Assembly (NCBI GenBank): GCA_950106755.1
Contig: OX467089.1
Location: forward strand, 27,571,345 to 27,635,344
DNA: 64,000 nt
Direction of reading: 5' to 3'
DNA from: Climacium dendroides
Taxonomy: Eukaryota; Streptophyta; Bryopsida; Hypnales; Climaciaceae
Below, piece after piece: positions 47,827 through 59,493 of the stretch; the stretch's first letter is position 1; each line of letters opens with the position of its first letter. The notes under the pieces are model-generated. The model saw only the letters and a program-made list of their open reading frames with translations, had not been told where the DNA came from and ran no database searches. Made by a program: the position numbers and the translations under genes.

Positions 47827-50800
47827 ATGGCAGTCTTTGTGACGGTGAAGACGTGGTTCGCCGTCTGTCTGTTCTCTCTAGTGACCCTCTCTGAGTGCTT
47901 CGTACCGGAGTATGAGGCAGTTTTGAACAGGATAGATTCAGAGAGAGCTCCAGCATCAACTCAAGAGCATGCTGCGCAGAGTGTCCTTGCGCGCTTGCTT
48001 CCAAACCATGTTTCAAGTTTTGAGTTTCGTGTCATCGCGAAGGTACTGATGGAGTTCCTAGCTGGGGGCACCTCTATGCATTACTCTGTGAATTATCATA
48101 TGCTTGTTTTTGCATCTGTTTTTGTTTGCGGTGGTATGTCCATGGCGCCATTGGTGCGTTCGTCTGTTTTCATTGCCAATTTTAGAGTGTATCTACTGGA
48201 GTGTTTTAAATTAGAGATGTGACGTGCAAATGTCATCACTTCGACCTGAAAGTTTCAACAGCTGACCACGCTAAACTCGCCAGATCCCACAACGAGTTGT
48301 GTATGCCAAGTTTCTGATTGTTAGCTTGTGATGATTATCATATGAGCTTATTAGCGCTTTAAGCGTGTGTGGTGACAAGTATTTCTCAATCATGGTATTT
48401 TGACAGGAGAAATGTGGAGGGAAGTCCTGTTTCCAAATCCAAAACCACCCATCTGGAGGATTGTTTGGAAGAGCTCCTGAAATAAGGTCTTTTCCCATCC
48501 TGAGCAGCGTTACTTGAGTACACACTCTTCAATAGGTAGATGCTTTTGAATTTTTCAATTTCACAGTTACTTCATTAAGTTTAGGTGTATTATACTATGA
48601 CATTCGCATTTGGATGTGATAGCCAACTTAATGTGTCAAAAAAGTTCCTTGAGAGTAGGATCCGAGATGTTCAGCTCGACCCAACTGAATCGATTCTTCT
48701 AAGAGACCCAAATGGTCAATTAGGTTGAGCCAACGAATAGAACGATTCTGAAATTTCTGATGTACATTCAATAACTAGATTGAAACCTCGTCATATTCTG
48801 ATATTTAGCTCACAGATTGAATGCTGTTTTAACCACTTAAAAACTCGTGACAATTTCTTGTTGGTAAGCGTACTCTGTGATCATTCTCGTGCTTTGTACA
48901 TTTTTACTCCCAACATTTTGTGTTACTTGCTAACAATGCGAATGCAGGATATCGGGAACAACAGGTGTAGAGCTCTGTGCTGGCCTGCACTGGTACTTGA
49001 AGCACTGGTGTGGTGTGCATATTTCTTGGGACAAGACCGGTGGGGCTCAGCTCCATACGGTACCCAGACCTGGATTTCTTCCACGAGTGCAGCATGATAC
49101 ACTGACAATTCAACGGCCTGTTGAATGGAACTACTACCAAAATGTCGTCACATCAAGTTGTATGTATCCGGTACAAATGGAGGCCATTGCTTGAATTGTG
49201 ATTCCCATTGTTAGAGAGTAGTATACTTTCTGGGATTCAGTTCTACGTGGGGGTTGAAGTTTTTGACACTAGAGATGAGCGCACTTTCAGTGGTCTCAAT
49301 TGAAGCCACCGCAACGCTTTATGATGCTTTAGGTGCAGAATTGAAAAATAGGTTGAATTTTCTTAGTTCATGTACCTTGGGAGGGTCCTGATTCCCTCAG
49401 AATTGCTCCTTGTGCAGATTCCTATGTCTGGTGGACATGGGAGCGATGGGAGAAGGAGATCGACTGGATGGCCTTGCAAGGGATCAACTTACCTCTGGCA
49501 TTTACAGGTCAAGAGGCTTTATGGCAGAAGGTCTTCCAGGTCTGCTGGATTCTTGACACTGTTTGTATTCGGGTGACCTCTGTTTCCACTTGCTTTCTGA
49601 GTGCTTTGTGCGGCAGAGACACTATGTCCTCATATTTTCTTGTATTTTTTCCCAACGTACGTTGAGGTTTCTCTTCTGATTACTTGTGTATTGAGAGTTA
49701 AACAATATGCTTGTTGCTCTGCTGCAAAATTAGAGATAGTTTTCTTAGTCTGACGGAGGACAAACCCCTTGAGAATCATTCCCTGAGGCTGCAAGTAGGT
49801 ATTTACTCCTGGTTCGGATGCTGAGTGGTGCGGATGTTGTCGACAGAGTGAAGCTTTCAACCTAACCAAGGCTGAATTGGATGACTACTTTGGTGGACCA
49901 GCTTTTCTTGCCTGGGCTCGAATGGGTAATTTGAAAAGGTAATAGACTTCGCCATAATGTCGCCATGCTTTGTGCTGGTTGGTACTGTTGTTATGCTTAT
50001 TCCTTTGTTTTCAGAGAGTCTAGTCGTTTGACAAAGTCAGCATAGGGTTTATTGAAGAGTAGCACATTGTATTGTCGTAATTTTGAAATTATGTAAACTT
50101 TGTATGCTTGGTAGATGGGGAGGCCCATTACCACAGACATGGCTTGACCAGCAGTTGCAGCTACAAATCAAAATTTTGGCTCGCATGCGGGAGCTTGGGA
50201 TGACGCCAGGTAAGTTCTGTTTTTTCATCTTTCTTGGTTCAGCTTCACAGAGCTTTTTCATTTTCGTTTTTTCACTTGTGACATTAGTGCCGTTCCATGA
50301 GTAATCGTCTGACGGCTTACACGCATTTTCTGGCATATTCAACTCAGTCAGAAATGATATTTGTTTTATCTCTTTTATTTATTTATTTTATCATAATGCA
50401 GTTCTGCCAGCATTTGGGGGTAATGTTCCCGCTGCCATTACTAAGAAATATCCTTCTGCAAAAGTCACTCGTCTAGGAGAATGGTTCGGAATTCTCCCAT
50501 TTCTTTCCAAGTCATTCATTATAACCGTTATCTCGTGCATCTTCCTTTCACGTCTTTTGACCTCACCGTGAACCCTGCATTTGTAGGTGTACTTTGAATA
50601 GACCCCTTGTGTTACTTGGGTTTTAGGACGTAATTGAATTTCTCTCTAGCTGTTTATTTCATGCTGAAGTTTCTGTCATAGTTTTAGAGCGTGTGATGAT
50701 TTCGAAGATGTAGTAAGATCTTACAAGGAAAGTTGATAACACAGACCTGTTATCTAAGCAGGAACACAGTGAATGGTGACATGCGATATTGCTGTACATT

Positions 50801-53800
50801 CCTCTTGGACCCCAAAGACCCATTGTTTGTGGAGATCGGCAAGGCCTTTATCCTCCAACAGATTAAAGGTTCACAACGCATCTGATACTAATCCACCTGA
50901 TAATTTGCGATATAATAGTTTCTGTATCTGTGTTACGAAACTGCAGTGTTCCGAGTTTCTATGGAGTGTCCCCCGCCTCATACTGTAGTCTACCATCAAC
51001 AGTGTACCCTGAATTCTCTATTGATTTGGTTGATGGTGGTTTGGAGTGAAAGAGCTTTTAGCCCGTGAAGCACTGACCTGGCTTTTTATGATTGTTGCAG
51101 AGTATGGTAGAACTCAACATATTTATAACTGGTGAGCTCCACTGATTTCATAGAATTTATGTTTTTCCATGTGAATTGTGATGAACAACAACATAATCAA
51201 CAGTTTAACCTTAGTCTTTGAATATTTTGCTAATTTGGTCATCGTGTGATGTTAACTTATTTAGAATACAACATTGAAAGGAATCATCTGTTGTGCAGTG
51301 ATACCTTCAATGAGAATCAACCACCAACAGATGATCCGTCTTATATCTCAGCTCTTGGTACAATCGTATACAAAGCCATGAGTGCTGCTGACGAAGACGC
51401 TATCTGGCTCATGCAGGCAAGCCCAATCCCACCTTTTGTCTGTCTTAACCCCTGAATGACCAAGAGGCCCAAATTGACCTAATGTTTTCTTTTGGCACTT
51501 TTGAGTTGGGACAAATGGTTAATATCATTTAGTTTTTTACCAACACATGCAGAGTTCTTCTCTGGTTCTGGTGATATGAAATTTGGCCGAGTCTGAATTC
51601 TATTTTCCCGAATATGATCGATCATAGCTCAAATTAGTCGTATATTTTGGAATTGCTGTATTCTCTGTGCTTCTGTTTCGCTGCTTCATTTAATACTGCA
51701 GTGAAACGATCTGATCAATCAAGAAGCCATCTTCAAATGCCTTCAATCTCATTTGTGATGTTTTTATTTCCACTGATTCAAGATTTTTTCTTGAGCAGGG
51801 CTGGTTGTTTGCTTCAGATGATACATTTTGGAAGCCTCCACAGATGAAGGTTGTAACTTCTGTTGCCAGCCGTGCTTTTGTATTGTATACCTGAATGCAA
51901 GAGTGCTCCCTTATTTGTTGTATTTCTTTGACATTCGTTGATTGTTGATTCTACCTCCTGCCCCAGGCTTTGCTGCATTCAGTTCCGGTCGGGAAAATGG
52001 TCGTACTGGACCTTTTTGCAGATGTAAAACCTATATGGTTTCGGTCAGATCATTTCTATGGCATCCCGTATATCTGGTAAAGTGATATTCGTAAACTCAA
52101 ACATGCTAGTATATCCAGTATGAAATATATCCTTAGGACTCAGGTTTGATGGAACACTCTGAATTAAAATGAATTAACACTTCATATTCAAACAATGTCA
52201 TGGACGCCAGGGTTCTTCACTCGCAGATTACTCTCGATAAAATGCAGAATTTGTGTTTATAATGTGCAAAGGCCCAAAAGTATAAAGTAATGCATTTTAT
52301 TGTTACCCTCATGCAAACGTAGGTGTATGTTGCACAATTTCGGTGGTAATGTGGAGATGTATGGGCGGTTGGACGTATTGGGATCTGAACCTGTTGAGGC
52401 AGCAACTAGCCCCAATTCAACTATGGTAAGCACATTACCTGGTGAAATTACTTTTGTTAGGTGTTACTACGGAAAGAGAAGGACTTAGAGCTTCATTCTT
52501 CAATTGTAAGAGTCACTACTGTGTGGCTGTAGTTTAGTGGTGAGAATTCCACGTTGTGGCCGTGGAGACCTGGGCTCGAATCCCAGCAGCCACATGTCCG
52601 AGGATGAGAATTTCTGTTTTTTAGATTTGTCGGTGAATATTTTATAGAAAACTTTAGGGGAGATTTAAATTAGGAAGCTACGATGACTTCGTTTTCACTG
52701 CCGCTCGTCATTGTATTGTTGAGGGACTTCCTATTCAGGTGGGCGTGGGCATGTGTATGGAAGGCATTGAGCAGAACCCGGTCGTGTATGACCTCATGGC
52801 TGAAATGGCTTTCCATCATGCAACTCTCGATGTTGAGGTTAGTCACTGGCCTCCCAATACTCACCTCCCTCGGCAACTGTATAGAATTTGTGCTCAGCCA
52901 ACACTATGGAGGTGATGTAATATAGTACTGAAGTTTTGGATAGTTCCCTTATTGTAGGATCCTTTGGAATCCTGCGGTGTCATAGGATCAGAGCTTTGCA
53001 TTAAAGTGTCATATTTTGCTACTACTGAAACTTAGGGCCACTTTAGATTGCTCAGGTCAAAGAAGCAAGCGTGAGATAAGAAGAAATCCTGCATCTGGAT
53101 TGACGCTGAAATCATTTTAATTCGTTTTGCCTCGTTTTGTTCCTTTGGGTACTTTACACTACTGTTGGCCAAGTAACAAGACGAGCTGGAAGAGGTGACG
53201 CTAACATAGCTCCTATGTGGCATGCCAAAAATAGTTGAGAGGACAAGGTCTGATTGGTCACTTGTTACTTCAAATGCGTCATAAGTTGTCACAATGCAAT
53301 GGATTTATTAGGCTTGTTATACCTGGCTCTTAACCTGATGCAGTGTTCAACTATTTTTGGGAGAAACCATATGATAGTAAATAATGTCCTACTCCTCGTG
53401 ATGTGGAAATTATGGCATGCTGTGAGAGAAAAAAACACTTCTACATATACGTTCTTAGGCTTGTGGGGTGTTTAGAACTGGATTGAGACATATGCAAAGA
53501 GACGATATGGAGCAGCAACAGCTGGTGCACGAACAGCATGGAAGATGTTACACCAGTCTATATACAATTGCTCCGACGGAATTGCAGTACGTTTCTGAAT
53601 CAATCTGTACTGTTTTTTAAGTTCATTTGCTGTGCGGACCAGCAATTCTGGTCTGTGGACGCTCTGAATCTCCAGAAGGTGATGTTTATTTTTCTCTACT
53701 CTTTATTGTTGCGTGCAATCCCCCAAATAACAGCTACACTGGAATGTCATGTGTGGCCAAAGAGCTCATTCATCTATTCTTCCCTTTTTATGATTCTGGC

Positions 53801-55600
53801 AGGACCATAATGGAGATGTCGTAGTTGAATTCCCTGATTATAGTCCCGAACGACTTGTGCCTTACTCGCAAAAGCCATTAGGAGACAGGGGTAGTGTCGG
53901 CCAGTCTCATCTGTCACTAAGACAACAACTTCTTACTCATCCTCAGCACATGTGGTACTCTCCACGAGATGCGGCTGTGGCTTTACAGTATCTTCTTGCC
54001 TCAGCCGACGCATTGAGTCTTAGCAAGCCTTACAGGTTAAATATCTGCCTATCAGAAGTCTTTCCGTTAATTGTGTTACCTGTGGTGAATATCGAAAAGA
54101 TTCTACTGTGCTAAAAGATAGTGCTGTATATGTTGTTTAATTCCTCACGAGTATTGTGTCTACCTTTGGTGTATTTCCGGTTTCCTGGTAAGGAATTCGT
54201 CTGTGTTAACATGGCAATCAATCGGCAGGTATGACGTTGTGGATCTGACACGGCAAGTGCTATCAAAGCTGGCCAATCAACTTCACTCCGAGGTTGTGGA
54301 AGACTATAAGCTTTCCAACGTCGAGAAAGTGGAAAATGCAAGTCGTCTGCTTTTGGAGCTTCTCTGTGATATGGATGAGTTACTAGGTGCCAGCGAGGAG
54401 TTTTTACTAGGACCCTGGCTAGAAAGTGCTAAGGCGCTTGGAACAACCGACGATGAAAAGAAGCTCGTAAGTCTAGGAGGCCATCCTTTAATCAACTCGT
54501 AGATCATAGCAAGGTATTGAATTTTTCAGTTTCAAAAGACGAGAGATACGAATCAATTTCTCTGATGGTTTACATTTTTTCAGCTTTATGAGATGCGGAA
54601 TCAATCAGTGTTGTCTTTCAGGATTCTCGTGTTGAACATGGATTTTGTTAAATTGTCTGATATGCAGCATTAATATCATTCGGTATACCCTTATACAGCA
54701 AGAGCGCTACTTGGTTTATCTTATTACCCGACTATCAAATAATCAATTTTGCAAATTGTTTTATTCTAATACATATCCTTGGTGTGGCAGTATGAATGGA
54801 ATGCAAGGACACAGGTCACAATGTGGTTTGACAACACCGTTGTCAAGCCAAGCCCACTTCATGATTACGGTAAGTACAATTCCATCTGCTTGTTCAACCC
54901 ACCTGGCGGCGATGCTGCTTTAGAAAAACGAGTTGATTGCCCCTAAGTGCCCAATCCAAGAATAAAAGTCTACTTTGGGAGCTATAGTCGATTATTGTAC
55001 CTTCCAATACAAATTTCTATCATTCAAAAATACAGCGTATGGTTTCCCCTTTCTATCGTTCCAATTTTTATCTTCCTTGAAGCTTCCTAAATGACTTGTT
55101 GCAACTCCCATTGATATGGAAGCATCCACTGTTGTTTATTCGGATACTTAGAGCTGAATTGTATGATAGATGTGTGTCAGTTGCCTCAGGAAGTAGATGT
55201 AGGCATCCTTAACAATTCTTGCAAACATAGAGTGTATAGATAAATCTGCCACAGACATGGGCTTCTCTGACATTCGGATATGTGTGCAGCAAACAAGATG
55301 TGGAGTGGTTTGACTCGTGACTACTACCTTCCCAGAGCTGCAATATATCTGAACTACTTGAAGCAGTCACTCCGTGACAACGCATCCTTTGCTTTTCAAG
55401 AGTGGAGACGAGATTGGATTGCGTTAACGAACAGTTGGCAAACGGCATCAAACGTGTATCCCACGGCAGCTACGGGTGATGCATTGGAAATTGCCATGAC
55501 GCTGTTTGAGAAGTACGCAGACCTCATTGTCGATACTCGACCCTCTGCAATGGTATCGGAGGCCCCTAAATCATGGTACCGAGAACACCAGATTTTGTAG
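47827..55600 (+). CDS. NAGLU: Alpha-N-acetylglucosaminidase (GH89), 19 exons, intact
   Basis: Exons: 47827-48042, 48407-48486, 48948-49159, 49418-49539, 49847-49938, 50115-50209, 50402-50483, 50762-50868, 51101-51131, 51299-51416, 51799-51849, 51967-52076, 52323-52425, 52739-52837, 53476-53586, 53803-54035, 54229-54466, 54791-54869, 55290-55600. Phases match at every junction; product 829 aa. It removes terminal alpha-linked N-acetylglucosamine from glycans. The N-terminal hydrophobic segment (about residues 6-25) is a likely signal peptide for the vacuole or apoplast. Family landmarks: [61 protein letters not shown]. Predicted catalytic acids are Glu351 (in CDTFNE) and Glu481 (in MCMEGI), 130 residues apart, as in human NAGLU. 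Plant orthologue: Arabidopsis CYL1. Intron 10 uses a GC donor and intron 13 holds a tRNA gene. Confidence 0.95.
51417..51798 (+). other. Non-canonical GC-AG intron (NAGLU intron 10)
   Basis: Exon 10 ends CTCATGCAG and the intron begins GCAAGC; the next exon follows TTGAGCAG|GGCTGG. No GT donor in reach would keep the conserved WLMQGWLF sequence, while the GC donor restores it exactly in phase 0. CAG|GCAAG is the usual context of GC-AG introns. Confidence 0.85.
52523..52594 (+). tRNA. tRNA-His (GTG)
   Basis: 72 nt. Acceptor stem GTGGCTG/CAGCCAC with discriminator A; D arm TAGTTTAGTGGTGAGAAT; anticodon stem CCACG/CGTGG with loop TTGTGGC and anticodon GTG at 52556-52558; T arm with TGGGCTCGAATCCCA. 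The internal A box (TAGTTTAGTGG) and B box (GGCTCGAATCC) are intact. No CCA is encoded, as normal in nuclear genes; the 5' G-1 of tRNA-His is added after transcription. It lies on the sense strand inside intron 13 of NAGLU. Confidence 0.95.
52617..52622 (+). terminator. RNA polymerase III terminator of tRNA-His
   Basis: T6 run 22 nt after the tRNA 3' end, the first run of four or more T on the sense strand. It would end Pol III transcription well before NAGLU exon 14. Confidence 0.75.
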
Positions 55601-57401
55601 AGTAATCGCTTGTTGTAACCTTTCTATTTTCCTGAGATTTTGTGACGTTTTTCGGTGTGTCGATTGACAATGGGTATGTGAAGTAGCACATCCGAGTCGT
55701 TGAGTGTACAATTAGTCATAACATGATGAAATCGTATAGATGTGTCCCAAGGAATGGAGAGTCTTCTTTCATGGGATACTTGGGAAAGCCTTAAATTTAG
55801 ACTATAATTTAGTTCATTGGTTCTTGTGCTCCTTTAGTGCTCCTAAATTATATTCTTGTGCTTTACTAATGTTTGGGTATGCAAGGGACCTTCACAATAA
55901 CCTTCACAATATTGATTAATAACAGTATGGTATTTGCGCAAAGTTCTTTTTATGTCATTCTGTGTATTGCTCATAAATTCATGTTTTAGGGCCTACTATA
56001 AATTTTGGGACTTCCTCCAATTCAAGAGATTCCAATTGAACAATGTCTTTAACGATATATCTATTTTTTTTTGGTAGTTTGTTGTCATATACTCAAGGGA
56101 TCTTTGGACTAAAGGTGATACCTCTCTAAAGCAATAGGTCTAGGATTGGTCTAATACATTACATTAAAGAGGTTATTACATTAGGGTGCTTTTGCACTTG
56201 TTGTTAGAAGAGGTGTTTTTTGCTAATACAACCATTTATAGGCAAGCGGTGTCCACACTATCTTGTCCCCAACCTATGTGGAGGCTTACATGTGTGTTGC
56301 TAAGATTTGTTTTCAAGAATACCAATAGCTTCCCTTTTTTTTAAGCGTAGTATTAAGATGTGAAGTTAGAATAAGAGCACATTAGCCGAAAATGTAGATT
56401 GGAGCCCGCAAGGAGCAATCATAGTTTAAATGACCTCCAAATTGCAATCAAGGTACAATAGTGATTAAGTTATAAATTAGTATTCACCTTGAATTTGTTG
56501 AATGCTCACCTATGCTATGTCAAAGAGGCTTCCTTCTTGTTTCTTAAGAATTCCATGCCAATGGCAATTGTGTGGAGCTCTTGTACTACTAATTCATGCA
56601 GATGAAGGGCAATTTGCAAACTTTGGCACCTCAATCTTGTGTTGAAATCAATGTAGATTAGGAAAATTCACCGTACTTTCAAGTTTGTTGTGATTTGACT
56701 TTGTACACTCATTGAATTTGTTCATTGACTATACAAATGTGAGGATGTTGAGGTGTACTTATACTAAATCTTGCATTGAAATCTTCCTTGCAATTTTGAA
56801 AGAAAGTAAGGACAATGGTTTATTTGCTCGTCTATCCATGCACTAAAGACTTGATTCAAAGGTATGAATTTTTTCTACAATTTTCATGAGCGTAGTAGAA
56901 AGTAGCAACACCTTCACCACTTGCTTGTCCAATTAGCAATCCAAGTCTCTTGTAACCTCGCAACCTTCACGTCCCCTTCATAATTGTGCTATGACAATGA
57001 AAACTTCCTACCTGCCTACTAACAATAGAACATAATGAAGCTCCACAATAGCAAAGATGTTGCATTCAAGATTTCACTAATGAAGACCTTCTCTCATGCA
57101 CTCTTCTCACCATTTCCATCTATGGGGACAAGAAGATGCTTGTAGTGTAGGAACTCCTTGTGGTTCGAATACACCTCACTTTTATCTGCAACCTTGTACT
57201 CTGTTAATTTTACTTCCCTCTATTGTGAACACATTGGCCATACATAGAGTGAATAATAATTGATTCTATTGTATGCATCAAACTATCAAACCATGACACC
57301 ATTTCCACCTGCAGTCTACATTTGTTGACTACTTCAAGCCTTTGCAATTGTTGCTTCCTAATAGCAGATGTGAAAGCATCCTTAGAGAAGTTCTACTTGT
57401 A
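55601..57401. other. 3' flank of NAGLU, nothing further recognised
   Basis: 3' UTR sequence is expected in the first few hundred bases but no polyadenylation signal can be assigned with confidence. The rest is AT-rich with no coding signal seen. Confidence 0.5.
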
Positions 57402-57405
57402 TTAA

Positions 57406-58300
57406 CCCCTCACCGCCCAAGGCCTAACCATGTAAAAAAACAACCTTGCTTTTTGAGTATTAGAAGTCTAAATGTGAGTAAGTTATGAAAATCTCAACTG
57501 TACAATCTTGTAGTGTGCATGTTGTAGATGGTGTAAATCAAATTTGGGGTCATTTGACAGTATAGATTGAAAGATTATAATGTTTTAGTGTTGATAGAAG
57601 ATGTTGAAATTTTCCTAAAAACACATTTGGAAGTGAAATTAGATTTTTAAACCTACTCAAATGAAAAAACTTTAAACTACAAAGTGATTTAAAATCAAAA
57701 GACAAACACTTTGGTGAAAAAAAATCATTCAATTGACTCATTGTGTTTGCAAAATTGTTTTGAAATGTCAAAAAACAATGAAAAAAGTAGCAAAAAAACA
57801 CATCTATGGCTAAACCTACCTCTACTAAAATGCTTCTCAGTCAATCATAACTTCTTGGATTGATATGAAATTTTTACCACAAGAACTAGACTAGTATGCG
57901 CAACTTTTCCAACAAAAATTATTGAAAACAAACCCTGTCTGAAAAAGTTATAAGCCGCCAAAGTTCACTGTAATGCAAAAATGTCTGGATTTTGAACTTC
58001 GAATTGCTCCCAAGCATTCAAAACAACTTATTTGATGAAAAAAATACAAGCCCCCGAAGTTGCAGCCATCTCATTGCAGTGTGGTGAACTCAAATTGAAC
58101 CTGCAAACTTTGAATGGCTTTCAAAAACTCATTACATCTTGGATAGATCTGAAAATTTTATCACAAAAAATAGACTACTATGCGCAACTTTCCCAACAAG
58201 TTTTTATTGAATTTGGACATTGGATGCAAAAGTTATAGCACTTTGAAGTTGACTGCTAGACTGTGTGAGGACACTTTTGGTCCCCTAGGGCAGTGAGGGG
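57406..58300. mobile_element. TTAA-flanked inverted-repeat element (piggyBac-like), 895 bp
   Basis: Ends CCCCTCACCGCCCAAGG and CCTAGGGCAGTGAGGGG (complement CCCCTCACTGCCCTAGG) are inverted repeats of 17 bp with two mismatches. TTAA lies exactly outside both (57402-57405 and 58301-58304), the target duplication of the piggyBac superfamily. The interior has no transposase. It contains a diverged internal duplication of about 120 bp (57840-57950 and 58110-58230), sharing ACTTCTTGGATTGATaTGAA/ATCTTGGATAGATCTGAA and CTATGCGCAACTTTcCC. Confidence 0.7.
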
Positions 58301-58304
58301 TTAA

Positions 58305-58827
58305 CCAAGAAATAGATCAAGAACTATCCCCTAAGAAACACTAGGCATAAACATTTCCAAAAAGTTCCTACCCAAACCATTTCCAATATTTAAAACAAAG
58401 AAAAAAGGACGTCTGAGTGGCATGGAGATGAGAATTCAAATACATATGGATACAAATACAAGTAAAAATATAAATGGATAATCTCATATTTTATAAGTAC
58501 ATATGAATATAGCATGCATGTATACAACATTTGAACTTTTTAATTGTGCAACAAGTATAGAGGGATAGATGAATAAACGATGACCTTATATTTGCCTCAT
58601 TTCAAAATTTTGTATATGTTGTTCCCGAGTACATTTTGGAGAATTTTGATAAACTTAATTATTTCTTCATTTCTTGAAAAGGATGACCACTAATATTTTA
58701 GTGATACATAGTACCCATTGGATTTTTATTAATTAGTTTTATAAAATCAAAATTAAATCAACACATGGTATCACTATGCAATCAAATATACTAGGTATGA
58801 CTACAAGAAATATGTATGATTATATGA
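58305..58827. other. AT-rich spacer, nothing recognised
   Basis: Short AT-rich gap between the TTAA-flanked element and R1 copy D. Confidence 0.4.
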
Positions 58828-59493
58828 TCATACTACTAAAATCATAAGTCCCTCTGTAATATCACAAATGCTATCATTAATATTAGAGGCTCGTACTTGC
58901 TATGCTACACATTCATTGTATCACATAGTAGTAAAAATTTGATGTATTTGAATAGAATGCATGATAATGATTTTCATAAGTCTTTAAAATAATTATTTTA
59001 TAAAAATATTTCCAATCACACATACATAGAAATCATATTTTTACACAATGTGATATTACTGAAATAGAGTAGCAGTTCACAATCACTTCAGTAATATCAC
59101 TTTTTATAAAAGGTGATATTATAGAAATAATATAGTTGTTGCAATTGAGGTGATATTAAAGAGGATCAATATGGTGATATTATAAAGGCAGCAATTCCAT
59201 TGCTTTTCTTGGCTTTATACTTCTTTTGCATTTCTATGATTTTGTGCTTTTGTGAGCTTTGAGCTTCTAATTTCAATTTGCTATTGCTACTACCAAATGA
59301 TTTGAGAAATTTATTAGATTGAACTGATTTTGGATTTCACAACAATTAAATTGTTTACGAAGCTTTTGAGATTTACAAGTTTTTCCTTTAAATTCTTCTG
59401 TTTGTGTTGCCATTGTTTGTAACAATATCTAATAAATAAAAATTCTAATGAAATTCTAATGGTGAATGCGTAGCATAGCAAGCGCCAACCGCT
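58828..59493 (-). repeat. R1 repeat family, copy D (inverted)
   Basis: Reverse-complement copy: begins TCATACTACTAAAATCATAA and ends AGCGCCAACCGCT. About 110-200 bp shorter than the other copies, mainly within the segment holding the short MMNEIH frame. Edges agree with copies A to C, which supports the family boundaries. Confidence 0.75.

Noticed and set aside
53032..53292. Minus-strand frame within NAGLU intron 14
   Set aside because: It lies wholly within an intron, has no recognisable motif, and is a chance frame.
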